A stretch of DNA of 11,031 nucleotides, taken from positions 1 through 11,031 of the forward strand of contig CAIVXW010000328.1 of the NCBI GenBank assembly GCA_903910005.1, written 5' to 3'. This document shows positions 1-6,129 of the stretch, piece after piece. How positions within the stretch are numbered: the first letter of the stretch is position 1; every line of letters starts with the position of its first letter. Below the pieces are notes generated by a model. It was not told where the DNA came from. It made no database searches and saw only the letters and a list, made by a program, of their open reading frames with translations. The DNA comes from an uncultured Methylococcaceae bacterium. Lineage in GTDB: Bacteria; Pseudomonadota; Gammaproteobacteria; Methylococcales; Methylococcaceae. The translations under genes and the position numbers were made by a program.

Positions 1-120
1 CACAACGGTCGTCAGCATGTACCTGTACTGGTATCCGACAATATGGTCGGGCACAAGTTGGGTGAATTTGCTCCTACCCGTACCTACAAGGGTCACCAGG
101 CAGACAAAAAATCGAAGTGA
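1..120 (+). CDS. rpsS: 30S ribosomal protein S19, C-terminal part (5' truncated by window)
   Basis: Reading frame 1 is open from the first base to a TGA at 118-120 and encodes 39 residues. It contains the S19 C-terminal signatures HNGRQHVPV, MVGHKLGEFAPTRTY and the basic tail ending DKKSK. S19 sits in the head of the small subunit and, as a family, contacts S13 and the A-site finger region of 23S rRNA. Only the last 40% or so is in the window, so the start cannot be assessed. It is followed after 3 bases by rplV, as in the S10 operon. Identity is certain from the conserved tail and the gene order. Confidence 0.97.
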   Translation, partial: HNGRQHVPVLVSDNMVGHKLGEFAPTRTYKGHQADKKSK

Positions 121-123
121 TAT

Positions 124-459
124 ATGGGTACCGTAGCTAAAATGATCAATGCGCGGATTTCCGCACAGAAATGCAGGTTGGTTGCTGACCAGATCAGGGG
201 ATTGCAGGTTAGCAGTGCCATCAATATTCTGGCATTCAGCACCAAGAAGAGTGCCAAAATAATACAAAAGGTTCTGGTATCTGCCATTTCCAATGCCATG
301 CATAATGATGGTTATGATGCAGATGACCTGAAGGTAGAGTCGATTCAGGTCGACGAAGGCATGAGCCTGAAGCGAATGTCTGCACGCGCCAAGGGGAGAG
401 CCAACCGTATTACCAGACGGTGCTGTCACATCACAATAAACGTATCAGAATACCGGTAG
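124..459 (+). CDS. rplV: 50S ribosomal protein L22
   Basis: Encodes 111 residues (E. coli L22 has 110). L22 binds 23S rRNA early in large-subunit assembly, and its long beta-hairpin lines the nascent-peptide exit tunnel. Visible family features are ARISAQKCRLVAD near the N-terminus, the HNDG turn (residues 60-63), and the hairpin from VDEG (76-79) to RAKGRA (88-93). The ATG lies 3 bases after the rpsS stop, with a purine-rich GAAGTGA just upstream, so translation is probably coupled. Oddities: the two prolines usual in the hairpin are replaced (Met80 and Ala87), and the last strand carries adjacent cysteines (Cys100-Cys101) where E. coli has Thr-Ser. A third cysteine is at residue 17. Confidence 0.98.
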   Translation: MGTVAKMINARISAQKCRLVADQIRGLQVSSAINILAFSTKKSAKIIQKVLVSAISNAMHNDGYDADDLKVESIQVDEGMSLKRMSARAKGRANRITRRCCHITINVSEYR

Positions 460-465
460 GGCATC

Positions 466-1137
466 ATGGGACAGAAAGTACATCCAACAGGAATCAGGCT
501 CGGTTACATCAAGGACTGGACCTCGCGCTGGTATGCCAGCAGCAAGGATTACCCTGTTTTCCTGTACAAGGATTTGAAAATCCGGGAGTTCCTCAAGAAA
601 AAACTGGGGCACGCATCAATCAGCCGGATTCAGATCAATCGTCCGGCCAATAATGCGCATATTACCTTGCATACAGCTCGTCCCGGGTTGGTTATTGGCA
701 AGAAGGGTGAGGACATTGATGCGCTGCGCAAGGAAATTTCCGCCATGATGGGGGTTCCCGTCCAGGTTAATGTGGAAGAAATCAGAAAGCCTGAACTGGA
801 TGCCCAGCTGGTGGCCGAGGGTGTTGCACAGCAACTGGAAAAGCGCATCATGTTTCGGCGGGCCATGAAAAGAGCCGTAACCAATACTCTGAGGCTGGGG
901 GCCGAAGGTATTAAAATTACTGTAAGCGGTCGCTTGAACGGTGCTGAAATTGCGCGTACCGAATGGTACCGTGAGGGGCGGGTGCCCTTGCACACGTTCC
1001 GGGCCGATATTGATTACGGGTTTGCGGAGGCCAAAACAACCTACGGCGTCATCGGAGTCAAGGTCTGGATTTTCAAGGGCGAAGTATTTGTATCACCCAC
1101 CGGAGAATCCAAAACTGCCTCAAGGGCAGACAGTTGA
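466..1137 (+). CDS. rpsC: 30S ribosomal protein S3
   Basis: Encodes 223 residues, somewhat shorter than the 233 of E. coli because the charged C-terminal tail is shorter. S3 lies at the mRNA entry channel of the small subunit. The type-2 KH domain is visible with its GKKG loop at residues 78-81. The basic residues Arg131, Arg132 and Lys135, implicated in E. coli in the ribosomal mRNA helicase activity, are present at the same numbering. The C-terminal domain carries GVIGVKVWIFKGE (194-206). The start MGQKVHPTGIRLG is canonical. It follows rplV by 6 bases with an AGGG motif overlapping the rplV stop, which suggests coupled translation. Confidence 0.98.
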   Translation: MGQKVHPTGIRLGYIKDWTSRWYASSKDYPVFLYKDLKIREFLKKKLGHASISRIQINRPANNAHITLHTARPGLVIGKKGEDIDALRKEISAMMGVPVQVNVEEIRKPELDAQLVAEGVAQQLEKRIMFRRAMKRAVTNTLRLGAEGIKITVSGRLNGAEIARTEWYREGRVPLHTFRADIDYGFAEAKTTYGVIGVKVWIFKGEVFVSPTGESKTASRADS

Positions 1138-1156
1138 GGCGTAAAGGTACAGTACC

Positions 1157-1570
1157 ATGTTACAACCTAAAAGAACCAAATTTCGTAAGCAGCAAAAGAA
1201 CAGGAACACCGGGCCTGCCACCTCAGGTAACCGGGTGAGTTTTGGTGATTTTGGCCTGAAATCAGTGGAACGGGGCAGGGTTACTGCCCGTCAGGTTGAG
1301 GCAGCGCGTCGGGCCATCTCCCGGCATGTAAAGCGCGGCGGCAAAATCTGGATACGGGTGTTTCCTGACAAGCCGATATCCAAAAAACCACTTGAAGTAC
1401 GTATGGGAAGCGGCAAGGGTAGCGTAGAGTTGTGGGTTGCGGAAGTGAAACCGGGCACCATGCTGTATGAACTGGAGGGTGTCAGTGAAGAACTGGCCCG
1501 CGAAGCCTTTGGATTGGCGGCAGCCAAATTGCCGGTTAAAACAACGTTCTCGTACAGGATGGTGATGTAA
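1157..1570 (+). CDS. rplP: 50S ribosomal protein L16
   Basis: Encodes 137 residues (E. coli 136). L16 organises 23S rRNA near the A-site and central protuberance and is needed late in 50S assembly. Conserved stretches are the start MLQPKRTKFRK, GKIWIRVFPDKP (62-73) and EELAREAFGLAAAKLP (111-126). Arg82 in EVRMG corresponds to E. coli Arg81, the residue hydroxylated by the 2-oxoglutarate oxygenase YcfD; whether that enzyme exists here is not visible. An AAAGG motif at 1143-1147 is a good ribosome binding site. The TAA stop shares its last base with the ATG of rpmC. Confidence 0.98.
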   Translation: MLQPKRTKFRKQQKNRNTGPATSGNRVSFGDFGLKSVERGRVTARQVEAARRAISRHVKRGGKIWIRVFPDKPISKKPLEVRMGSGKGSVELWVAEVKPGTMLYELEGVSEELAREAFGLAAAKLPVKTTFSYRMVM

Positions 1571-1764
1571 TGAAGGTTGCAGAATTGCGCAAAAAATCCC
1601 TGGATGAATTAAACCAGATGCTTAAGGATATTTATAAGGAAAAACTCAACTTGAGGATGTCGAGGGGAGTTCAGCAAAATCCCAAACCTCATTTGTTCAG
1701 GAAGGCTCGTCTTGGTATTGCCCGGATCAAAACCATTATCGCAGAAAAAGGCGGAATACAATGA
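1570..1764 (+). CDS. rpmC: 50S ribosomal protein L29
   Basis: Encodes 64 residues, close to the 63 of E. coli. L29 is a small helical protein beside the exit tunnel and, as a family, contributes to the docking site for signal recognition particle and trigger factor together with L23. The N-terminal helix MKVAELRKKSLDELNQMLKD and the C-terminal signature RKARLGIARIKTII (44-57) are clear. Its start overlaps the rplP stop by one base and its stop overlaps the rpsQ start by four bases (ATGA), so it is tightly coupled to both neighbours. An AGGA at 1556-1559, inside rplP, is the likely ribosome binding site. Confidence 0.96.
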   Translation: MKVAELRKKSLDELNQMLKDIYKEKLNLRMSRGVQQNPKPHLFRKARLGIARIKTIIAEKGGIQ

Positions 1765-2024
1765 ACAGCGAAGACAAATCTCCGCGTACACAAACAGGCA
1801 AGGTGGTCAGCACCAAAATGAACAAGTCGATCCGGGTTCAGGTCGACCGGTTGGTTCTGCATCCGGTGTATGGAAAGTACATCAGAAAATCCAGTACCCT
1901 CCTGGCTCATGATGAAAATAATGAAACCAGAGAAGGGGATATCGTTATTGTTAAAGCCTGCCGACCGCTTTCCAAGCGGAAAGTGTGGACTTTGGATAAA
2001 GTCCTTGAGCGGGCTGATTTTTAA
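1761..2024 (+). CDS. rpsQ: 30S ribosomal protein S17
   Basis: Encodes 87 residues with an OB-fold, a primary 16S rRNA-binding protein of the lower body of the small subunit. The conserved features are TGKVVSTKMNKSI (12-24), HPVYGKYIR (34-42), the acidic-basic segment ending EGDIVIV, and the motif CRPLSKRKVWTL (67-78). The start overlaps the rpmC stop by four bases and GGCGGA at 1750-1755 serves as ribosome binding site. It is the last gene of the S10-type segment. Only 16 bases separate it from rplN, whereas E. coli has a longer intergenic region with the spc promoter there. Confidence 0.97.
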   Translation: MNSEDKSPRTQTGKVVSTKMNKSIRVQVDRLVLHPVYGKYIRKSSTLLAHDENNETREGDIVIVKACRPLSKRKVWTLDKVLERADF

Positions 2025-2040
2025 TTGAGGCCGCAATAAA

Positions 2041-2409
2041 ATGATTCAGATGCAAACTAACCTTGATGTTGCCGACAACAGTGGCGCAAAAAGGGTGATG
2101 TGTATCAAGGTGCTTGGTGGTTCCCATCGGCGTTATGCCAATGTGGGAGACATTATCAAGGTCAGCGTGAAGGATGCCATCCCGCGGGGACGGGTAAAAA
2201 AGGGTGAAGTCTACAATGCGGTTGTCGTCAGAACCCGCAAAGGTGTACGCCGTGGTGACGGATCAGTGGTTCGGTTTGATGGCAATGCGGCGGTGCTGCT
2301 CAACAATCAGCATCAACCGATTGGAACCCGTATATTCGGGCCAGTCACGAGGGAACTCAGATCTGAAAAGTTTATGAAAATCATATCCCTTGCTCCCGAA
2401 GTCATATAG
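2041..2409 (+). CDS. rplN: 50S ribosomal protein L14
   Basis: Encodes 122 residues. L14 binds 23S rRNA and forms intersubunit bridges with the small subunit; in E. coli it is also the target of the silencing factor RsfS. The canonical start MIQMQTNLDVADNSGAK, the PRGRVKKGEV segment (residues 49-58), the RTRKGVRR loop and the tail FMKIISLAPEVI are all present. GAGG at 2027-2030 is the ribosome binding site. It is the first gene of the spc-type segment. I could not identify a promoter in the 16 bases upstream. Confidence 0.98.
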   Translation: MIQMQTNLDVADNSGAKRVMCIKVLGGSHRRYANVGDIIKVSVKDAIPRGRVKKGEVYNAVVVRTRKGVRRGDGSVVRFDGNAAVLLNNQHQPIGTRIFGPVTRELRSEKFMKIISLAPEVI

Positions 2410-2422
2410 GAAGAGGCCTGAG

Positions 2423-2740
2423 ATGAACAAAATCAAAAAAGGCGACCAGGTTGTCGTCAGTACCGGCAAAGACAAGGGCAAACAGGGTGAGGTCAAGGCC
2501 ATTCTGGCTACGGGATACGCAGTTGTTGGTGGAATCAATATAGTCAAGCGACACCAGCGGCCCAATCCGGGCAGGGGTGTGAATGGCGGTATCATCGAAA
2601 AGGAAATGCCCATCCATATTTCCAACATTGCCTTGTTCAATCCTGCTACCGGCAAGCCGGAAAAGGTTGGCTTCAGGCTGTTGGCCGATGGCAGAAAGGT
2701 AAGATACTTCAAATCCACCAACGACGTTATTGACGGATAA
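2423..2740 (+). CDS. rplX: 50S ribosomal protein L24
   Basis: Encodes 105 residues (E. coli 104). L24 is an early assembly initiator of the large subunit and lies near the exit-tunnel rim. The KOW motif is at residues 5-28 (KKGDQVVVSTGKDKGKQG), followed by GGINIVKRHQRP and the C-terminal segment GKPEKVGFR. The ATG at 2423 was chosen over an upstream in-frame start at 2390. It gives the family N-terminus MNKIKKGD, lies just after the rplN stop, and is preceded by AGGAAGAGG (2408-2416). The upstream start would overlap rplN and add 11 non-family residues. Confidence 0.97.
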   Translation: MNKIKKGDQVVVSTGKDKGKQGEVKAILATGYAVVGGINIVKRHQRPNPGRGVNGGIIEKEMPIHISNIALFNPATGKPEKVGFRLLADGRKVRYFKSTNDVIDG

Positions 2741-2756
2741 GGGCAGGGGCAAAGTA

Positions 2757-3296
2757 ATGGCCAGATTACAGAAAGTATACAAAGAGCAGATTATTCAGGC
2801 GTTGACCGAACGTTTCGGTTATCAGTCTGTGATGCAGGTTCCCCGTCTTCAGAAAATTACCATCAATATGGGAGTTGGTGAAGCGGTTGCTGACAAGAAA
2901 GTATTACAGAACGCGGTTGAAGACCTGCAGAAAATTTCAGGCCAAAAGCCGATTATCACCTTGGCACGCAAGTCCATTGCCGGGTTCAAGATTCGTGAGG
3001 GAATGGCGATTGGCTGTAAGGTAACCCTTCGCCGGGAAAGAATGTATGAGTTCCTGGATCGTCTGATTACGGTTGCCATGCCTCGTATTCGCGATTTTCG
3101 TGGAGTGAGTGCCAGAGCTTTTGACGGACGGGGAAATTACAGCATGGGCGTAAAGGAGCAGATCATTTTTCCCGAAATCGACTATGACAGGATTGATGCC
3201 TTGAGAGGAATGGATATCACCTTTACCACCAGTGCAAAAACGGACGAGGAGGCCAGGTGCCTGCTCGAACAGTTCAAGTTTCCCTTCAGAACATAG
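2757..3296 (+). CDS. rplE: 50S ribosomal protein L5
   Basis: Encodes 179 residues, the same length as E. coli L5. L5 is part of the 5S rRNP in the central protuberance and touches the P-site tRNA through a loop that corresponds here to about residues 72-82 (KSIAGFKIREG). Other signatures are KITINMGVGEA (33-43), IGCKVTLR (85-92) and GRGNYSMGVKEQ (124-135). The ATG at 2757 with AGGGG at 2745-2749 is preferred to a TTG at 2730, which would overlap rplX. In E. coli, S8 represses the spc operon by binding mRNA around the rplE start. Here the start codon lies in a small predicted hairpin, but an S8 site is not proven. Confidence 0.98.
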   Translation: MARLQKVYKEQIIQALTERFGYQSVMQVPRLQKITINMGVGEAVADKKVLQNAVEDLQKISGQKPIITLARKSIAGFKIREGMAIGCKVTLRRERMYEFLDRLITVAMPRIRDFRGVSARAFDGRGNYSMGVKEQIIFPEIDYDRIDALRGMDITFTTSAKTDEEARCLLEQFKFPFRT

Positions 3297-3307
3297 CAGG
3301 TATTATC

Positions 3308-3613
3308 GTGGCTAAAAAATCAATGATTGCACGCGAAAAAAAGAGAACTGAACTGGTCGATAAATATTATGCAAGGCGCGAGGAGCTGAAAGCCATCGTC
3401 AGGAGTCAGACCGCTTCTGACGAAGAAAAGATGCTGGCGGATACCAAATTGCAAAAATTGCCCAGAGACTCCTCACCGTCCCGAGGCAGAAACCGCTGTA
3501 ACCTGACCGGCAGGCCGCATGGCTATTACAGAAAATTCGGGCTTGGAAGAAACAAGTTACGCGAGTCGGTTATGCGAGGGGATGTTCCCGGTGTAACCAA
3601 GGCGAGCTGGTAA
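3308..3613 (+). CDS. rpsN: 30S ribosomal protein S14, zinc-free type
   Basis: Encodes 101 residues from a GTG start, matching the length and N-terminus (V/M)AKKSMIARE of the long, zinc-independent S14 of most proteobacteria. The conserved core LPRDSSPSRGRNRC (51-64), TGRPHGYYRKFGL (67-79) and the tail VPGVTKASW are clear. There is a single cysteine (Cys64), so the four-cysteine zinc ribbon of the short S14 form is absent. An open frame extends upstream to 3257 inside rplE but encodes no family residues. The Shine-Dalgarno sequence is weak (AGG at about 3298-3300), so coupling to rplE is likely. Confidence 0.97.
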   Translation: MAKKSMIAREKKRTELVDKYYARREELKAIVRSQTASDEEKMLADTKLQKLPRDSSPSRGRNRCNLTGRPHGYYRKFGLGRNKLRESVMRGDVPGVTKASW

Positions 3614-3663
3614 TTTACAGCACCAGTTCAGTGCCATAAGCGCATTTCGGAGAAACAGAAAAT

Positions 3664-4059
3664 ATGAGCATGACAGATCCCGTCGCTGATTTGTTGACTC
3701 GAATCAGAAATGGACAAGCCGCCAGGAAGGCAGAGGTTACCATGCCGTCATCCAAGTTCAAGCAGTCCATCTGCCAGCTACTCAGGAATGAAGGCTACAT
3801 TACCGATTTCAGTGTCACTGATACGGATGGCAAGCCCACCCTGAAAATAGCCCTTAAATACTATAAGGGTAATCCGGTTATTGAAGACATCAGGCGGGTA
3901 AGCAAACCAGGCCGCAGGGTATACCGTTCAAAAGATGATCTACCTGTTGTACTGGGTGGCCTGGGTGTGGCGATTGTATCAACATCCAGAGGGTTGATGA
4001 CTGATCAGCAGGCCCGGGAAAGTGGCCAAGGCGGTGAAGTCATCTGTACCGTATCATAA
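3664..4059 (+). CDS. rpsH: 30S ribosomal protein S8
   Basis: Encodes 131 residues (E. coli 130). S8 is a primary 16S rRNA-binding protein of the central platform and in E. coli is the translational repressor of the spc operon. The family start MSMTDPVADLLTRIRNGQ, the TMPSSK segment and the C-terminal STSRGLMTD motif followed by GGEVICTVS are visible. A GGAGA at 3649-3653 lies ten bases before the ATG. The preceding 50-base gap (3614-3663) is one of the longer ones in the block, but I find no convincing promoter or stem there beyond a 4-base-pair inverted repeat. Confidence 0.98.
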   Translation: MSMTDPVADLLTRIRNGQAARKAEVTMPSSKFKQSICQLLRNEGYITDFSVTDTDGKPTLKIALKYYKGNPVIEDIRRVSKPGRRVYRSKDDLPVVLGGLGVAIVSTSRGLMTDQQARESGQGGEVICTVS

Positions 4060-4082
4060 AGGTTTAGAGGGCCATTCATTTC

Positions 4083-4616
4083 ATGTCAAGAATAGCAAAA
4101 AATCCCATCCCGATTCCCAAGGGAGTGGAAGTCACGCTGGATTCTGATCAGATAAGCGTAAAGGGGAGCAAGGGGTTGTTGACCACCCGTCAAAGTCCTC
4201 TGGTGGATGTCAAGGTTGAGGATGGTTTCATTGTGGTGTCCGATGATCGCAGTGATCGAGCCAAAAACAGCATGGGAGGGACGATGCGTGCCAATCTCGC
4301 CAATATGGTTCATGGCGTCAGCAATGGCTATGAGCGCAGACTTATATTAGTGGGTGTAGGGTACCGCGCCCAAACCAAGGGAAGCGTCCTAAGCTTGTCT
4401 CTGGGTTTTTCCCATCCGCTTGATTTTGAACCACCTGTCGGCATTACCATTGAAACGCCGTCCCAGACTGAAATCGTCGTGAAGGGGTGTGACAAGCAGG
4501 CCGTGGGACAGGTTGCTGCCAATATCAGGGCCTACAGGCCGCCTGAACCCTACAAAGGCAAGGGCGTCAAGTACTCGGATGAAGTGATCATCCGTAAAGA
4601 AGCGAAGAAGAAATAG
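4083..4616 (+). CDS. rplF: 50S ribosomal protein L6
   Basis: Encodes 177 residues, as in E. coli. L6 sits beside the sarcin-ricin loop near the factor-binding site of the large subunit. The two-fold repeated L6 domain shows the start MSRIAKNPIPIPKGV, the central GYRAQTKG, DKQAVGQVAANIR and the diagnostic RPPEPYKGKG (152-161) followed by a lysine-rich tail. AGAGGG at 4066-4071 is the ribosome binding site. Only four bases separate it from rplR. Confidence 0.98.
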   Translation: MSRIAKNPIPIPKGVEVTLDSDQISVKGSKGLLTTRQSPLVDVKVEDGFIVVSDDRSDRAKNSMGGTMRANLANMVHGVSNGYERRLILVGVGYRAQTKGSVLSLSLGFSHPLDFEPPVGITIETPSQTEIVVKGCDKQAVGQVAANIRAYRPPEPYKGKGVKYSDEVIIRKEAKKK

Positions 4617-4620
4617 TTCC

Positions 4621-4977
4621 ATGGACAAGAAAACATCACGACAAAAACGAGCTGCGAAAACCCGACTGGTCATTCGTTCCATTGGTACTGATCGTCTCAG
4701 TGTTCACCGAACGCCAAACCACATCTATGCCCAGATAACTACCGCTGACGGTAGTCGGGTATTGGCCTCTGCCTCGACATTACAGTCCGAGATCAGGACG
4801 ACGATTGAGGGGCACACGGGTAATGTGAATGCAGCGAAGGCGGTCGGTGGCTTTATTGCCAGGCGTGCCCTGGAGAATGGCATAAACAAGGTTGCCTTTG
4901 ACCGCTCGGGTTTTAAGTACCACGGTCGGATCAAGGCTCTGGCCGACGCAGCCCGTGAAGCGGGACTAGAATTTTAG
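4621..4977 (+). CDS. rplR: 50S ribosomal protein L18
   Basis: Encodes 118 residues (E. coli 117). L18 binds 5S rRNA and helps carry it into the central protuberance with L5. The family pattern is a basic N-terminus (MDKKTSRQKRAAKTR), LSVHRTPNHIYAQI and the C-terminal AFDRSGFKYHGRIKALADAAREAGLEF. There is no clear Shine-Dalgarno sequence in the four-base gap; the GAAGAAG stretch in the last codons of rplF may serve. The position between rplF and rpsE is the standard spc order. Confidence 0.97.
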   Translation: MDKKTSRQKRAAKTRLVIRSIGTDRLSVHRTPNHIYAQITTADGSRVLASASTLQSEIRTTIEGHTGNVNAAKAVGGFIARRALENGINKVAFDRSGFKYHGRIKALADAAREAGLEF

Positions 4978-4988
4978 GTATCAATACT

Positions 4989-5492
4989 ATGGCTAACAAC
5001 GTAGGGCAGACCGGTTCTGCCGAGGGTTTTCAGGAGAAACTGGTTGCGGTTCGCCGTGTGGCGAAAACCGTGAAAGGTGGACGACAGTTCGGATTTACTG
5101 CTTTGACCGTTGTCGGAGATGGTAACGGACGGGTGGGCTACGGTCTCTGCAAGGCCCGGGAAGTACCCGTGGCCATCCAAAAATCCATGGAGCAGGCTCG
5201 CAAGAACATGAAGAAGGTCAGCCTGAACGGTGATACCCTGCACTACTCAATGACCTCGTCCACCGGTGCGGCCAAGGTGTATATGCAGCCGGCTTCGCAA
5301 GGTACCGGAATCATTGCCGGTGGTGCAATGCGTGCGGTGTTTGAAGTGGTCGGTGTTCATAATGTACTGGCCAAATGCATTGGCACAAACAATCCGATTA
5401 ACGTGGTCAGGGCGACCATTAAGGGCTTGACCGAAATCAGGGATCCTCGGGCAATTGCCGCCAAGCGTGGCAAATTGCACGAGCAGGGATAA
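4989..5492 (+). CDS. rpsE: 30S ribosomal protein S5
   Basis: Encodes 167 residues, as in E. coli. S5 lies at the mRNA entry side near the decoding centre, and mutations in its loop (here about residues 22-31, VAKTVKGG) cause spectinomycin resistance in E. coli; the loop looks wild type. The double-stranded-RNA-binding-like domain (about 17-80) and the C-terminal domain with MQPASQGTGIIAGGAMRAV (99-117) and NPINVVRATI are clear. Oddity: in the motif usually ending GKAREVP, the glycine is replaced by Cys54 (GLCKAREVP). A weak AGG overlaps the rplR stop at 4976-4978. Confidence 0.98.
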   Translation: MANNVGQTGSAEGFQEKLVAVRRVAKTVKGGRQFGFTALTVVGDGNGRVGYGLCKAREVPVAIQKSMEQARKNMKKVSLNGDTLHYSMTSSTGAAKVYMQPASQGTGIIAGGAMRAVFEVVGVHNVLAKCIGTNNPINVVRATIKGLTEIRDPRAIAAKRGKLHEQG

Positions 5493-5509
5493 TCAGAGCG
5501 GAGTAAACC

Positions 5510-5695
5510 ATGACAACAAAAACGGTAAAAATAACCCAGATCAAAAGTGCCATAGGCCGTCTGGCAACGCACAAGGAGTGCCTCAAGGGGCTGGGGATTC
5601 GCCGGATGCACCAGACGGTCACCGTGTTGGCAACCGACGCCAACAGGGGCATGATCAACAAGATCTACTACATGCTCAAAATTGAGGAAAACTGA
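5510..5695 (+). CDS. rpmD: 50S ribosomal protein L30
   Basis: Encodes 61 residues (E. coli 59). L30 is a small ferredoxin-like-fold protein bound to 23S rRNA. The family outline is TVKITQIKSAIGR (5-17), then HKECLKGLGIRRM (21-33) and RGMINKIYYMLKIEE at the end. The middle (about 34-45) diverges from the commoner HTVxxxDTPAI sequence but the length is right. GGAG at 5500-5503 gives a good ribosome binding site. The TGA stop shares one base with the ATG of rplO (TGATG). Confidence 0.96.
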   Translation: MTTKTVKITQIKSAIGRLATHKECLKGLGIRRMHQTVTVLATDANRGMINKIYYMLKIEEN

Positions 5696-6129
5696 TGCAT
5701 CTCAATACGATTAAACCTGCGGAAGGGAGCAGGAAGCAAAAGGTTCGTTTGGGTAGGGGTATTGGATCGACCCTGGGTAAAACCAGCGGGAAGGGGCATA
5801 AAGGACAAAAAGCCAGAGCCGGCGGCTACCATAAGGTGGGGTTTGAAGGCGGACAAATGCCCTTGCAGAGAAGACTTCCCAAGGTAGGCTTCAAATCCAG
5901 AATCAAGCGCACCGTAGCGGAAGTCAGGTTGCACGAATTGAATCGGCTGTCTTCGCAGGATGTAACCCTGACGCTGTTGAAAGAATCCAGTCTGATCCCG
6001 GCCAATACCCGGACGGCCCGGGTTATTGATTCAGGTGAGTTGGTCGACGTTGTTCGCTTGAAGGGTATCAAGGTGACTCGGGGAGCCAAACAGAAAATTG
6101 AAGCCCTGGGTGGCACTGTAGAGGTGTAA
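5695..6129 (+). CDS. rplO: 50S ribosomal protein L15
   Basis: Encodes 144 residues, as in E. coli. L15 is a late-assembly protein with a long glycine- and lysine-rich N-terminal extension that threads into 23S rRNA. That extension is visible as GRGIGSTLGKTSGKGHKGQK (residues 20-39), followed by the diagnostic GFEGGQMPLQRRLPK (49-63). The C-terminal globular domain contains VRLKGIKVTRGAKQKIEALGG. GAGGA at 5684-5688, inside rpmD, is the ribosome binding site. The TAA stop directly abuts the GTG of secY. Confidence 0.97.
   Translation: MHLNTIKPAEGSRKQKVRLGRGIGSTLGKTSGKGHKGQKARAGGYHKVGFEGGQMPLQRRLPKVGFKSRIKRTVAEVRLHELNRLSSQDVTLTLLKESSLIPANTRTARVIDSGELVDVVRLKGIKVTRGAKQKIEALGGTVEV

Noticed and set aside
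807..814. GCTGGTGG, the E. coli Chi sequence
   Set aside because: A single occurrence inside rpsC is expected by chance in coding sequence, and Chi differs between lineages.
1146..1156. GGTAC-A-GTACC palindrome just before rplP
   Set aside because: Only five base pairs with a one-base centre, which cannot form an RNA hairpin; it overlaps the ribosome binding site and no operator is expected here.
1397..1426. GSGKG stretch in L16 resembling a P-loop
   Set aside because: It is the normal conserved L16 RNA-binding segment; the Walker A spacing is not met and L16 is not a nucleotide-binding enzyme.
2263..2721. 152-codon open frame on the minus strand opposite rplN and rplX, the longest antisense frame in the window
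   Set aside because: It lies opposite two certain ribosomal-protein genes, resembles no family I know, and is the kind of shadow frame expected from codon bias. The same applies to antisense frames at 616-995, 5826-6206 and 6145-6552.
3257..3307. N-terminal extension of rpsN overlapping the end of rplE
   Set aside because: The extra residues do not match S14. The GTG at 3308 gives the exact family start and length.
3614..3663. GCAC/GTGC inverted repeat in the rpsN-rpsH gap
   Set aside because: Four base pairs around a seven-base loop is too weak to call a regulatory structure or terminator.
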